Shown: piece after piece, positions 16,022 to 26,158 of the stretch
Position numbering within the stretch: position 1 is the stretch's first letter
How the letters are laid out: each line of letters opens with the position of its first letter
Assembly (NCBI RefSeq): GCF_900104455.1
Contig: NZ_FNHB01000016.1
Span: 1 to 59,957 of the forward strand
Direction of reading: 5' to 3'
From: Dendrosporobacter quercicolus
GTDB taxonomy: Bacteria > Bacillota > Negativicutes > DSM-1736 > Dendrosporobacteraceae
Length of the DNA stretch: 59,957 nucleotides
The notes under the pieces: generated by a model
The model's input: the letters and a program-made list of their open reading frames with translations, nothing else
What the model was told of the DNA's origin: nothing
Databases searched by the model: none
Made by a program: the position numbers and the translations under genes

Positions 16022-17329
16022 GTGATGAGGATGGAAAATTGGCAAAAAAAGCATCAGCATAAGCTGGTTGGGGCGGCCGAAGCCGTTAAGCGTATTAAAT
16101 CCGGCGACCGGGTGGTGATTGGTCATGCCTGCGGGGAACCCCAGGCGTTAACCAAGGCAATGACCGAACGCTACCAGGAATTGCAAAATGTTGAGATTGT
16201 TCATATGGTGGCAATGGGAGATTCCGCTTATGCCCAGCCGGGTATGGAAAAAAGCTTTCGGCATAATGCCCTGTTTGTCGGCCGGAGTACCCGCAAGGCG
16301 GTGGAAGAGGGGCGGGCTGATTATACTCCTTGCTTTTTCTCGGAGATTCCCCGCCTGTTTAAGGAAAAAATTCTTCCGGTTCAGGTGGCGTTGCTGCAAG
16401 TAACGCCACCTGATGAAGAAGGCTTTTGCAGCTATGGCATATCAGCCGACTATACGGTTGCCGCGGCTGAAACCGCCGAGTTGGTAATCGCCCAGGTGAA
16501 CCGGCGGTTGCCGCGTACCCAGGGAGCGAGAATACACCTTGATAATATCAGCCTGCTTGTGGAACAAGAGGAGGATTTAATCGAGCTGCCCTCGCCGGTT
16601 ATTGGTGACGTGGAACGCAGTATCGGACAGCAGATCGCCAACCTGGTGCCGGACGGCGCAACCCTGCAATTGGGCATTGGGGCTATTCCGGATGCCGTAC
16701 TGCTGTTCCTGAAGGACAAGAAGGATCTGGGGATCCATTCAGAAATGTTTTCGGACGGGGTAGTAGATCTGGTTAACGCCGGTGTCATTACGAATCGTAA
16801 AAAAACCATCAATTCCGGCTTATTTGTCGCCACTTTCTTGATGGGGACACGCAAACTGTATGATTTTATTGACCAAAACCCGGTAGTGTATTTAAGACCG
16901 TCGGATTATGTGAATGATCCCTGCGTTGTTGGCCAGCATGAAAATATGATTTCTATTAATTCCGCTGTACAAGTGGATTTAATGGGTCAGGTCAATGCGG
17001 AAATGATGGGATCGAAGCAATTTAGCGGCATTGGCGGGCAAGTGGATTTTGTCCGGGGCGCAAGCCGGTCTCCCGGTGGGAAATCAATTATTGCCTTGCC
17101 GTCAACCGCAGCGAAAGGGTCTGTTTCGCGTATTGTAATCGAACTGGATAAGGGGGCAGCCGTATCGACCAGCCGCAATGATGTGCAGTACGTGGTTACA
17201 GAATATGGCACCGCTAACCTGCGTGGCAAAAGCATTCGGCAAAGAGCTGCGGCGCTGTTGGAAATTGCTCATCCTAAATTCCAGCCGTCGTTGCAGGAAC
17301 AAGCAAAAAAAATAGGCCTGCTTCCCTGA
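16022..17329 (+). CDS. cat2: 4-hydroxybutyrate CoA-transferase
   Basis: A CoA-transferase of the acetyl-CoA hydrolase/transferase family, about 434 residues, resembling Cat2 (AbfT), which moves CoA from acetyl-CoA or butyryl-CoA to 4-hydroxybutyrate. Signature motifs are VIGHACGEPQALTKAM near the N-terminus, LQLGIGAIPDAVL near 220, FSGIGGQVDFVRGA near 340 and VVTEYGTANLRGKS near 395, the last containing the catalytic Glu. Possible starts are GTG 16022, ATG 16025 and ATG 16031; the ribosome site is weak and does not decide. It is the last gene of the riboswitch operon and would close the cycle by re-using CoA from the product. Confidence 0.88.
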   Translation: MMRMENWQKKHQHKLVGAAEAVKRIKSGDRVVIGHACGEPQALTKAMTERYQELQNVEIVHMVAMGDSAYAQPGMEKSFRHNALFVGRSTRKAVEEGRADYTPCFFSEIPRLFKEKILPVQVALLQVTPPDEEGFCSYGISADYTVAAAETAELVIAQVNRRLPRTQGARIHLDNISLLVEQEEDLIELPSPVIGDVERSIGQQIANLVPDGATLQLGIGAIPDAVLLFLKDKKDLGIHSEMFSDGVVDLVNAGVITNRKKTINSGLFVATFLMGTRKLYDFIDQNPVVYLRPSDYVNDPCVVGQHENMISINSAVQVDLMGQVNAEMMGSKQFSGIGGQVDFVRGASRSPGGKSIIALPSTAAKGSVSRIVIELDKGAAVSTSRNDVQYVVTEYGTANLRGKSIRQRAAALLEIAHPKFQPSLQEQAKKIGLLP

Positions 17330-17492
17330 GAAATATCAAGCTCGTTGCAGCGTGAAAAAATTGCAAGGTATCCGGATCTTATCAGATGCGGGTACTTTGC
17401 AGGCAAAACATGTGAATAATTTAACAATGCTTGCAGGTACTTAGTGTTTTATTCCCAATTAGTCAAAAAAAAATAAAGGAGCGATTAGTTCA

Positions 17493-20400
17493 GTGGCAGG
17501 AAAAATGAAAACCATGGATGGTAATGCAGCCGCCGCGCATATATCGTATGCATTTACCGATATTGCAGCAATTTATCCGATTACTCCGTCCTCACCAATG
17601 GCCGAGAGCGTGGATGAATGGGCGGCCCAGGGCAAAAAGAATCTCTTTGGGCAACCGGTAAAACTGATTGAAATGCAGTCGGAAGCCGGAGCCGCTGGTG
17701 CTGTGCATGGGTCATTACAAGCTGGAGCGCTTACCACGACATATACCGCATCGCAAGGTCTCTTGCTGATGATTCCGAATATGTATAAGGTTGCCGGTGA
17801 GCTGCTGCCCGCAGTATTTCATGTGAGCGCCCGGGCGCTTGCGGCCAATTCCCTGAGTATTTTCGGCGATCATCAGGACGTGATGGCGGCCCGTCAAACA
17901 GGGTGTGCGATGCTGGCTGAGAGCAGCGTGCAGCAGGTGATGGATTTGAGCGCTATTGCGCATTTAGCGGCAATCAAAGGACGGGTGCCGTTCATTAATT
18001 TCTTTGACGGCTTCAGAACATCCCATGAAATACAAAAAATAGAAGTGCTGGAATACGGTGAACTGGAAAAATTATTAGACTGGGAAGCGGTCAATAAATT
18101 CAGAAAAGGCGCCTTGAACCCCGATCGTCCGGTCGTGCGGGGAACCGCGCAGAATCCGGATATTTACTTCCAGGAAAGGGAAGTAGCCAATAAGTATTAT
18201 GATGCCCTGCCGGAGCTGATTGAAGGCTACATGGCGGAGATCACCAAGCTGACCGGGCGTGAATATCACCTGTTTAACTACTATGGAGCGCCGGATGCGG
18301 AGAGAATGATCATAGCGATGGGTTCGGTGTGTGAGGCGGCCGAGGAAACGGTTGACTACCTGAACGCCAGAGGCGAAAAGGTCGGCCTGCTGACAGTGCA
18401 TTTATACCGCCCGTTTTCGCTGGAACATTTCTTCAAGTATATTCCGCAGACAGTGAAAAGAATTGCGGTATTAGACAGAACGAAAGAACCGGGAGCGTTG
18501 GCGGAGCCGCTGTATCTTGACGTAAAAACAGCATTTTATGGCCGCCAGGATTTCCAGCCGGTGATTGTGGGAGGGCGGTATGCCCTGGGAGGCAAGGATA
18601 TTGTCCCGAGCCATATCGTAGCAGTGTACGATAATCTGAAAGCCGAGCAGCCGAAAGATGGTTTTACGGTTGGGATTGTAGACGATGTCACGTTTAAATC
18701 GCTGCCCATAGGCGGAGCGGATATAGACACAACGCCGGCGGGAACAACGGCCTGTAAATTCTGGGGCTTAGGCTCTGACGGAACAGTGGGAGCGAACAAA
18801 AGCGCAATCAAAATCATCGGGGATAAAACAGAGATGTATGCGCAGGCGTATTTTGCCTATGACTCGAAAAAGTCGGGCGGAATCACCATGTCGCACTTAA
18901 GATTTGGGAAACAGCCGATAAAATCGCCGTACCTGATCCATAAAGCAGACTTTATCTCATGTTCGCAGCAGTCGTATGTAAATAAATACGATTTACTGGC
19001 AGGGCTGAAGGCCAATGGGACATTTCTGCTGAACTGCACCTGGACGGAGGAAGAGCTGGAAGAAAAACTGCCGGGAGCGATGAAACGGTATATAGCCGAG
19101 AACAAAATAAACTTTTATATAGTCAATGCGGTAAAAATAGCGCAGGATCTGGGGCTGGGCGGTCGCTTCAACATGATCATGCAATCGGCGTTCTTTAAGC
19201 TGGCCAACATCATTCCGCTGGAAAACGCGGTAAAATATCTAAAAGACGCAGTGGTTGGATCGTACGGAAATAAAGGGCAAAAGATTATTGATATGAACAA
19301 CGCGGCCATTGACCAGGGGATAGAGGCGTCGATTAAAGTAGCGGTGCCTGAAAGCTGGAAGGGCGCGGCGGACGAAGCGGCGGCAGCAAAAGATGCGCCT
19401 GAATTCATCAAAAACATCCTTGAGCCAATGAACCGGCAAGAAGGGGATGCCCTGCCGGTCAGCGCGTTTGCCGGGATGGAAGACGGAACGTTCCCGGTGG
19501 GAACGGCGGCGTATGAGAAACGGGGCATAGCCATTTTGGTGCCGGAGTGGCAGGCGGAGAACTGTATCCAATGCAATCAGTGCGCGTTTGTATGTCCGCA
19601 CGCATCAATCAGACCGGTGCTGGCGGATGAAGAGGAAGTAAAAAATGCGCCGGAAGGTTTTGCGGTAAAAGCGGCGCTGGGGGCCAAAGGACTAAGCTAC
19701 CGGATGGCGGTTTCCCCGCTGGATTGCGCGGGTTGCGGCAATTGCGCGGATATTTGTCCGGCCAAGCAGAAGGCGCTGATCATGAAGCCGCTGGAAACGC
19801 AGCTGGAACAAGCCCGGTTATGGGAATATGCGACAAGTGTATCGGCCAAAGCCAATCCGGTGAATAAGAAGACGGTAAAAGGCAGCCAGTTTGAACAGCC
19901 GCTGCTGGAGTTCTCGGGAGCCTGCGCGGGCTGCGGTGAGACGCCGTACGCGAAACTGGTGACACAGCTGTTTGGGGACAGAATGATGATTTCCAATGCA
20001 ACCGGCTGCTCGTCGATCTGGGGAGCAAGTGCGCCGGCAATACCGTATACGACAAACCACCGGGGCCATGGCCCGGCCTGGGCAAACTCCTTGTTTGAGG
20101 ATAATGCGGAATTCGGCCTGGGGATGTTCTTAGGAACGAAAGCGGTGAGGGAAAACCTGGCAAGCGATATAGAGGCTGCGCTGGCGTCGGGAGTGAGCGC
20201 CGAGCTGGAGGCCGTATTCAGCGAGTGGCTGGAAACGCGCAATACGGGAGAAGGAAGCCGGGAGAGAGCGGATAAGATTATCGCAATATTGGAAGAGGAA
20301 AAAGGCGGCAATGAGCTGCTCAACAAAATTGCGTCCAGCGCGGACTTTTTAGTAAAACGGTCGCAATGGATATTTGGCGGAGACGGCTGGGCGTATGATA

Positions 20401-21005
20401 TCGGTTACGGCGGCCTGGATCATGTATTGGCGTCGGGAGAGGATGTCAACGTGCTGGTGTTTGATACCGAAGTGTATTCAAATACGGGAGGCCAGTCCTC
20501 GAAATCGACCCCGGCGGCGGCGATCGCGCAGTTTGCGGCCAGCGGGAAAAAGACCAAGAAAAAAGACCTGGGCTTGATGGCGATGAGTTACGGTTATGTG
20601 TATGTAGCGCAAATCGCGATGGGAGCGGATAAAAATCAAACGCTCAAGGCAATTGCCGAAGCGGAGGCGTATCCGGGCCCGTCGCTGATCATAGCGTACG
20701 CGCCGTGCATCAATCACGGTTTAAGAGCAGGAATGGGCTGCAGCCAGCAGGAAACGAAACGAGCAGTGGAGGCAGGCTACTGGTCAACGTACCGCTATAA
20801 TCCGTTGTTGAAAGAGGCGGGAAAAAATCCGTTTATTTTAGATTCGAAAGAGCCGAGCGGTAATTTCCAGGAGTTTCTGATGGGAGAAGTACGCTACTCG
20901 TCCTTGAAGAGACAGTATCCGGAATTTGCCGAAGCGCTGTTTGCCAAAACGGAGCAGGATGCAAAAGAAAGACTGGAAAGCTACAAAAAGCTGGCCGGTT
21001 TATAG
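17493..21005 (+). CDS. nifJ: Pyruvate:ferredoxin (flavodoxin) oxidoreductase, single chain
   Basis: A 1170-residue homodimeric-type PFOR, which oxidises pyruvate to acetyl-CoA and CO2 and reduces ferredoxin. Domains in order: pyrimidine-binding TPP domain (SYAFTDIAAIYPITPSSPMAES), C-terminal transketolase-like domain near 260, catalytic gamma domain near 420, two [4Fe-4S] motifs (CIQCNQCAFVCPH near 690 and CAGCGNCADICP near 745) and the TPP-pyrophosphate domain (GDGWAYDIGYGGLDH near 965, VYSNTGGQSSKSTP near 995). The start is a GTG with AAGGAG about 10 nt upstream. It is separated from cat2 by 163 nt containing only an imperfect hairpin (17367-17404), so it may have its own promoter. After about 18450 its codons become markedly GCG- and GGA-rich compared with the first part. 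Confidence 0.97.
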   Translation: MAGKMKTMDGNAAAAHISYAFTDIAAIYPITPSSPMAESVDEWAAQGKKNLFGQPVKLIEMQSEAGAAGAVHGSLQAGALTTTYTASQGLLLMIPNMYKVAGELLPAVFHVSARALAANSLSIFGDHQDVMAARQTGCAMLAESSVQQVMDLSAIAHLAAIKGRVPFINFFDGFRTSHEIQKIEVLEYGELEKLLDWEAVNKFRKGALNPDRPVVRGTAQNPDIYFQEREVANKYYDALPELIEGYMAEITKLTGREYHLFNYYGAPDAERMIIAMGSVCEAAEETVDYLNARGEKVGLLTVHLYRPFSLEHFFKYIPQTVKRIAVLDRTKEPGALAEPLYLDVKTAFYGRQDFQPVIVGGRYALGGKDIVPSHIVAVYDNLKAEQPKDGFTVGIVDDVTFKSLPIGGADIDTTPAGTTACKFWGLGSDGTVGANKSAIKIIGDKTEMYAQAYFAYDSKKSGGITMSHLRFGKQPIKSPYLIHKADFISCSQQSYVNKYDLLAGLKANGTFLLNCTWTEEELEEKLPGAMKRYIAENKINFYIVNAVKIAQDLGLGGRFNMIMQSAFFKLANIIPLENAVKYLKDAVVGSYGNKGQKIIDMNNAAIDQGIEASIKVAVPESWKGAADEAAAAKDAPEFIKNILEPMNRQEGDALPVSAFAGMEDGTFPVGTAAYEKRGIAILVPEWQAENCIQCNQCAFVCPHASIRPVLADEEEVKNAPEGFAVKAALGAKGLSYRMAVSPLDCAGCGNCADICPAKQKALIMKPLETQLEQARLWEYATSVSAKANPVNKKTVKGSQFEQPLLEFSGACAGCGETPYAKLVTQLFGDRMMISNATGCSSIWGASAPAIPYTTNHRGHGPAWANSLFEDNAEFGLGMFLGTKAVRENLASDIEAALASGVSAELEAVFSEWLETRNTGEGSRERADKIIAILEEEKGGNELLNKIASSADFLVKRSQWIFGGDGWAYDIGYGGLDHVLASGEDVNVLVFDTEVYSNTGGQSSKSTPAAAIAQFAASGKKTKKKDLGLMAMSYGYVYVAQIAMGADKNQTLKAIAEAEAYPGPSLIIAYAPCINHGLRAGMGCSQQETKRAVEAGYWSTYRYNPLLKEAGKNPFILDSKEPSGNFQEFLMGEVRYSSLKRQYPEFAEALFAKTEQDAKERLESYKKLAGL

Positions 21006-21047
21006 ACTGTACCGCCCGGCAAAGCATAATTATTTAACTGTATCAGG

Positions 21048-21088
21048 AAAAGGCATTTGGTGATTGTCACCAAATGCCTTTTCTGTTA
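21048..21088 (+). terminator. Terminator after nifJ
   Basis: A perfect 16-bp stem (21048-21063 with 21067-21082, TTG loop) whose right arm ends in TTTT. Confidence 0.9.
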
Positions 21089-21169
21089 TATAAATATAGT
21101 AACCGGCAGTAATCGCAGAGGATGTTTTGAGCTGTTTGACGGAAGGGAGTATAGAAATAAAAAAATAAA

Positions 21170-21199
21170 TTGACAATGATAATCATTATCTTATATACT
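21170..21199 (+). promoter_or_regulatory. Promoter with embedded Fur box
   Basis: The 19 bases at 21172-21190 (GACAATGATAATCATTATC) match the classical Fur box at 18 of 19 positions. They overlap a promoter with TTGACA at 21170-21175 and TATACT at 21194-21199 (18-nt spacer). Iron-bound Fur would block RNA polymerase here. The transcript would run into the 40-codon ORF at 21251 and the 67-aa gene at 21518. Confidence 0.75.
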
Positions 21200-21250
21200 T
21201 TAAGGTAAGATAAAAATAATCAGTTGTTTGCTAGCGCCTTGGCAAGGCAG

Positions 21251-21373
21251 ATGTTAGTTTTAGACAGCGGAAAAGATGCGTTGTACAAACCTAATACTTT
21301 ATCAAGTCTGGTATCTTGTACACAGCTGATTCGGCCTAATCAGGCTTGCAGCCGTTGTTTTATTTGTGCATAA
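21251..21373 (+). CDS. Possible small Cys-rich ORF (40 aa) in a Fur-controlled leader
   Basis: An ATG-initiated frame of 40 codons beginning MLVLDSGKDALYKPN and ending CSRCFICA, with four Cys. It lies directly downstream of the Fur-box promoter, but its only upstream purine run (AAGG at 21244-21247) is close to the start, so translation is uncertain. The region 21200-21517 could instead be a leader or Fur-regulated small RNA. No family is recognised. Confidence 0.25.
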   Translation: MLVLDSGKDALYKPNTLSSLVSCTQLIRPNQACSRCFICA

Positions 21374-21517
21374 GTTAAGCATGGGCTGCATATAAATAGT
21401 TTTGTTGAGTCTTTTATTTGCAGTAGCTGTTCGGCGTGGGAAAGCTGGCAGCAGGTCGTTGCTGACAATAAAACGTTTACATTTTTTTATTTTATCACTT
21501 GGAAGGGAGCTGTTATA

Positions 21518-21721
21518 ATGGTCGAAAAACGAATAAAAAAGTTATATAATAGGCTGATGGCGCTAGGCTACTCGCCGTTTCATGTTGAAATCATTTTGCA
21601 GGAGACGATTGGCATTCCGGATATAACTTCTGTGGAGGGCGGACGGAAGGAAGATATCATCCGGGTATTGGAGCAATATGAAAAGCTGGGCACAGAGTAT
21701 ATGACCGCTTACAGCAAGTGA
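21518..21721 (+). CDS. Small hypothetical protein (67 aa)
   Basis: A 67-residue charged, probably alpha-helical protein (MVEKRIKKLYNRLMALGYSP at the start; DIIRVLEQYEKLGTEYM near the end). GGAAGGGAGC upstream of the ATG is a good ribosome site. It contains a GYSPFHVEIILQETIGIPDI segment but no motif I recognise. Because the nearest promoter upstream carries a Fur box, it may respond to iron, though a second promoter within the 300-nt leader cannot be excluded. The intergenic repeat begins right after its stop. Confidence 0.6.
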   Translation: MVEKRIKKLYNRLMALGYSPFHVEIILQETIGIPDITSVEGGRKEDIIRVLEQYEKLGTEYMTAYSK

Positions 21722-21742
21722 AGTATTTTTAGCGCGGCCCTA

Positions 21743-21965
21743 GTGTCTTGACCAAGTTAAATCTTAGCTTAGCCAGCGTATCTTTTGCGCACTGCTGCGT
21801 TGGCCGTAACGGCATAAGGGCAACATCGGTTTTTGCCTTCGCTACGCTCGGTATAAACCGTGTTTTCTTTATCGTCAGTCGGCATACGTCCGTAGGCCTC
21901 ATTCCTCCACCTGGTCTTACGAAAATTGGTCTCACCATCCACTGGCAGTTTCAAGACTGGCGGAC
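21743..21965. repeat. Intergenic repeat copy B (homologous to 4870-4985)
   Basis: About 220 bp between a plus gene and a terminator, with no supported gene. Its 3' part (21872-21959) is homologous to 4898-4985. Read on the minus strand it contains an open frame through most of its length, but there is no ribosome site and the other copy does not keep the frame, so it is treated as a non-coding dispersed element. Confidence 0.65.
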
Positions 21966-21976
21966 TAGGATAAATA

Positions 21977-22016
21977 AAAAAGCGGCGATCAGGCCTGAGC
22001 CTGATCGCCGCTTTTT
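21977..22016. terminator. Bidirectional terminator
   Basis: A perfect 18-bp stem (21977-21994 with 21999-22016, CTGA loop region) with A-rich left and T-rich right flanks. It lies between convergent transcription units, 4 nt from the stop of the repeat protein. Confidence 0.9.
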
Positions 22017-22019
22017 GCC

Positions 22020-22463
22020 TTATGCTTTGCCGTTGGCGTCGTACTTAGCGGTCAAAGTGCCTTGCGGAGTTTTTTTGGCATTTTTGGCGGCTGTTGACGA
22101 TGCGTAGTCATTGTTGGCATCGTATTGGGCAGTCAAAGTGCCGTATTGCGTTTGGCTGGCATTGGCGTTAGGAGCGGCGCTGCTGCCGGTGGAAGCATAG
22201 TCATTGTTGGCATCGTATTGGGCAGTCAAAGTACCGTATTGCGTTTGGCTGGCATTGGTATTAGGAGCAGCACTGCCGCTGGCGGAGGAATACTCGCCGT
22301 GAGCGTCAGACAATGCAGTCATCGTGCCGTATTGAGCTTTGCTGGCACTAGTATTCGGCGACTGAGTGGAAGTTGAGCTGGAGTACTCCTTGTTAGCATC
22401 CGCGGTAGCAGTAAGAGTACCGTATTTTGCTTTGCTTTCACTTGTTTTGCTGTTGGATGTCAT
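22020..22463 (-). CDS. Small five-repeat Ser/Ala/Asn-rich protein
   Basis: A 147-residue protein built of about five tandem units of roughly 30 residues. The unit core is YGTLTAxxDANxxY: KYGTLTATADANKEY, QYGTMTALSDAHGEY, QYGTLTAQYDANNDY twice, and a short final QGTLTAKYDANGKA. Linkers are rich in Ser, Thr, Ala and Asn. No signal peptide, Cys or hydrophobic segment is present. AAGGAGG precedes the ATG. The composition recalls spore-coat or small structural proteins but no family is recognised. Units 3 and 4 are nearly identical at DNA level (around 22102-22150 and 22198-22246), indicating recent duplication or conversion. Confidence 0.75.
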   Translation of the reverse strand: MTSNSKTSESKAKYGTLTATADANKEYSSSTSTQSPNTSASKAQYGTMTALSDAHGEYSSASGSAAPNTNASQTQYGTLTAQYDANNDYASTGSSAAPNANASQTQYGTLTAQYDANNDYASSTAAKNAKKTPQGTLTAKYDANGKA

Positions 22464-22671
22464 GCAAAAACCTCCTTAAAATTATATTTGGCCCTGCTAT
22501 TAGTATCTAAAAGTTACGAAAGAGAATACCTGGAATTTTTTTCAATGGGCCGGGCTGCTGTTTTGCCAATAAATGCCTGCGTTTATTTGGGGGACAGCTG
22601 TCTACAATAAAAATGTGTTTTTACATAATACAAATGTTGAAATTATTGGAAAAAATATTAACAAAAACAGC

Positions 22672-22700
22672 TTGACAAAACCATTTGGTATTGGGATAAT
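22672..22700 (+). promoter_or_regulatory. Promoter of the branched-chain amino acid operon
   Basis: TTGACA at 22672-22677, a 17-nt spacer and GATAAT at 22695-22700, immediately upstream of the T-box leader. Confidence 0.75.
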
Positions 22701-22734
22701 GTATACAACGTAATATTCATGGACTTAAGTCCTA

Positions 22735-22996
22735 ATACAAGTAATGATTGGGTAAAAGGCAAATGATGACACTGCAGAGAGCCGGTGGTGCTGTAAACCG
22801 GTGTGCTAGTTTGCTCAGCTCGCCCATGAACTCTTTCCTTGAACGCAAATGCCGGCCGGTATTTGGGCTAGAGGAAAGCGCTGCCCGGCGTTAAGCGGTT
22901 TGCTGGTATTAGTCCAGCGTAATGAGTACAATGTAGGGTGGTACCGCGGTTAATCCGCCCCTATTGACCAGGCTTTGGTCAATAGGGGCGTTTTTT
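22735..22996 (+). promoter_or_regulatory. T-box leader with terminator (probable leucine specifier)
   Basis: The T-box core GGGTGGTACCGCGG is at 22936-22949, preceded by a long structured Stem I region containing AGAGAGCCGGTGGTGCTG near 22776. The intrinsic terminator is a 14-bp stem (22956-22969 with 22977-22990) followed by TTTTTT at 22991-22996. In the 3' side of Stem I, ATGAACTCTTTCC (near 22826) places CTC, a leucine codon, after GAA, which fits the leu genes downstream; the specifier call is tentative. Uncharged tRNA binding would favour read-through into ilvN. Confidence 0.85.
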
Positions 22997-23023
22997 ATAT
23001 TCCGTTCCAAGGGGGGGAGGCCA

Positions 23024-24530
<1,507 letters not shown>

Positions 24531-24609
24531 GCATCAAGCGGCTGTTGGAACACGAATTTGTCAGAGTTTCAACAGCCTTACCAATAAAACTACCAAGGAG
24601 GTGGCTGAT

Positions 24610-26157
24610 TTGGATATTACCAGAATTAAAATCTTCGACACAACGCTGCGCGATGGCGAGCAAACCCCCGGCGTTTGTCTGGAAGCCGGCGAGAAGCTGG
24701 AAATCGCCCAGGCTCTCGCCAAATTGAAGGTCGATGTCATCGAGGCCGGATTTCCCATTGCTTCACCCGGCGATTTTGCGGCTGTCAGTATGGTGGCGGC
24801 CAATATTCAGGGACCGACCATCGCCGCTCTGGCCAGGGCGAACAAGAAAGATATTGACTCTGCCCGGCAGGCGCTGGAAAAAGCTGAGAGCGCCCGGATT
24901 CATACGTTTATTGCCACCAGTGACATTCATTTGGAGCATAAGCTGAAAATGAGCCGGGGGCAGGTGCTCGCCCAGGCGCAGGATGCCGTAAGGTATGCCC
25001 GGCAGTTTGTCAGTGATGTTGAGTTTTCCGCTGAAGACGCTTCGCGTTCCGACTGGGATTTTCTCTGTCAGGTGTATCGTGCGGCAATTGCCGCGGGAGC
25101 TACCACCATCAACGTACCGGATACCGTGGGTTATACCTCGCCAGGCGAGTTTGGCGCATTAATCGCCTATTTGCGGGAGAATGTGGTCAATATTAACCAA
25201 GCGGTGATCAGTGTACATTGCCATGACGATCTGGGGCTGGCTGTGGCCAATTCGCTGGCGGCTGTGGCCAACGGCGCAACCCAGGTGGAATGTACGATTA
25301 ACGGCCTGGGTGAACGGGCCGGCAATGCCGCAATGGAAGAACTGGTCATGGCGTTGAATACCCGCAGGGAGTATTACCGGGCGGCAACCGGTATCGACAC
25401 AAAGCAGATTTACCGCGCGTCCCGGCTGGTCAGTACCCTGACCGGAATCATTTTGCCGCCGAATAAAGCGGTAGTCGGTGACAATGCTTTTGCGCACGAG
25501 TCAGGTATTCATCAGCATGGGATTATGAATCACGCGTTAACTTATGAGATTATGCAGCCGGAATCGATTGGCATCAGCCATAATACCATTGTTTTAGGCA
25601 AGCACTCCGGCCGGCACGCTTTTGAAGAGCGGCTTAAGCAGCTCGGTCATGAGCTGGACAGTCAAACGGTCAACAATCTGTTCGGCCAGTTTAAAGAATT
25701 GGCTGACCGCAAAAAAATGGTGTTTGACCGTGATATAGAAGCTCTGGTCAATGTGAAAAAGACGGAAGCTCCCGAATGGTACCGGCTGGTCTATCATACT
25801 GTGGTCAGCAGCAACAAAACGGCGGCTACGGCATCTGTTCAATTAAGCAGCGGGGATAAAGTCATTGAAGAAGCCAGCTGCGGCGACGGGCCGGTTGACG
25901 CAATTTTTAAAGCGCTGGAAAAGGCAGTAGGACTGTCGATTGATTTAAAGGATTATCAATTGAAAGCGGTAACGGCGGGTGAAGACGCGCTGGGCGAAGC
26001 AACCGTCCGGATTGAGCGGGACGGACGAACCTTTAGCGGCCGCGGTCTTAGCACCGATGTCATTGAAGCCAGCGCCAAAGCTTATCTGAATGCCATTAAC
26101 AAGATGCTGGCTGTTTGCGGTTGTTCGCCGGCCGGGCATAAGGAAGGGGTTGTTTAG
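24610..26157 (+). CDS. leuA: 2-isopropylmalate synthase
   Basis: A 515-residue LeuA, which condenses acetyl-CoA with 2-oxoisovalerate in the first committed step of leucine synthesis. The catalytic TIM barrel has [14 protein letters not shown] at the start, the [13 protein letters not shown] metal motif near 205 and [13 protein letters not shown] near 235. The C-terminal allosteric domain (from about 390) carries the leucine-feedback region. AAGGAGGTG at 24595-24603 overlaps a GTG but is correctly spaced for the TTG at 24610, which gives [12 protein letters not shown], so that start is chosen. Confidence 0.95.
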   Translation: MDITRIKIFDTTLRDGEQTPGVCLEAGEKLEIAQALAKLKVDVIEAGFPIASPGDFAAVSMVAANIQGPTIAALARANKKDIDSARQALEKAESARIHTFIATSDIHLEHKLKMSRGQVLAQAQDAVRYARQFVSDVEFSAEDASRSDWDFLCQVYRAAIAAGATTINVPDTVGYTSPGEFGALIAYLRENVVNINQAVISVHCHDDLGLAVANSLAAVANGATQVECTINGLGERAGNAAMEELVMALNTRREYYRAATGIDTKQIYRASRLVSTLTGIILPPNKAVVGDNAFAHESGIHQHGIMNHALTYEIMQPESIGISHNTIVLGKHSGRHAFEERLKQLGHELDSQTVNNLFGQFKELADRKKMVFDRDIEALVNVKKTEAPEWYRLVYHTVVSSNKTAATASVQLSSGDKVIEEASCGDGPVDAIFKALEKAVGLSIDLKDYQLKAVTAGEDALGEATVRIERDGRTFSGRGLSTDVIEASAKAYLNAINKMLAVCGCSPAGHKEGVV

Positions 26158-26158
26158 T

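Noticed and set aside
17367-17404. Hairpin between cat2 and nifJ as a terminator
   Set aside because: The stem is imperfect and there is no U-tract, so read-through from the 4-hydroxybutyrate operon cannot be excluded.
21748-22107. 119-codon plus-strand frame over the repeat, terminator and repeat-protein gene
   Set aside because: It crosses a bidirectional terminator and is antisense to a better supported gene.
22020-22463. Possible CRISPR-like or VNTR array because of regular DNA repeats
   Set aside because: The repeats are in-frame codon repeats of a protein with a good ribosome site; there are no conserved direct repeats with unique spacers.
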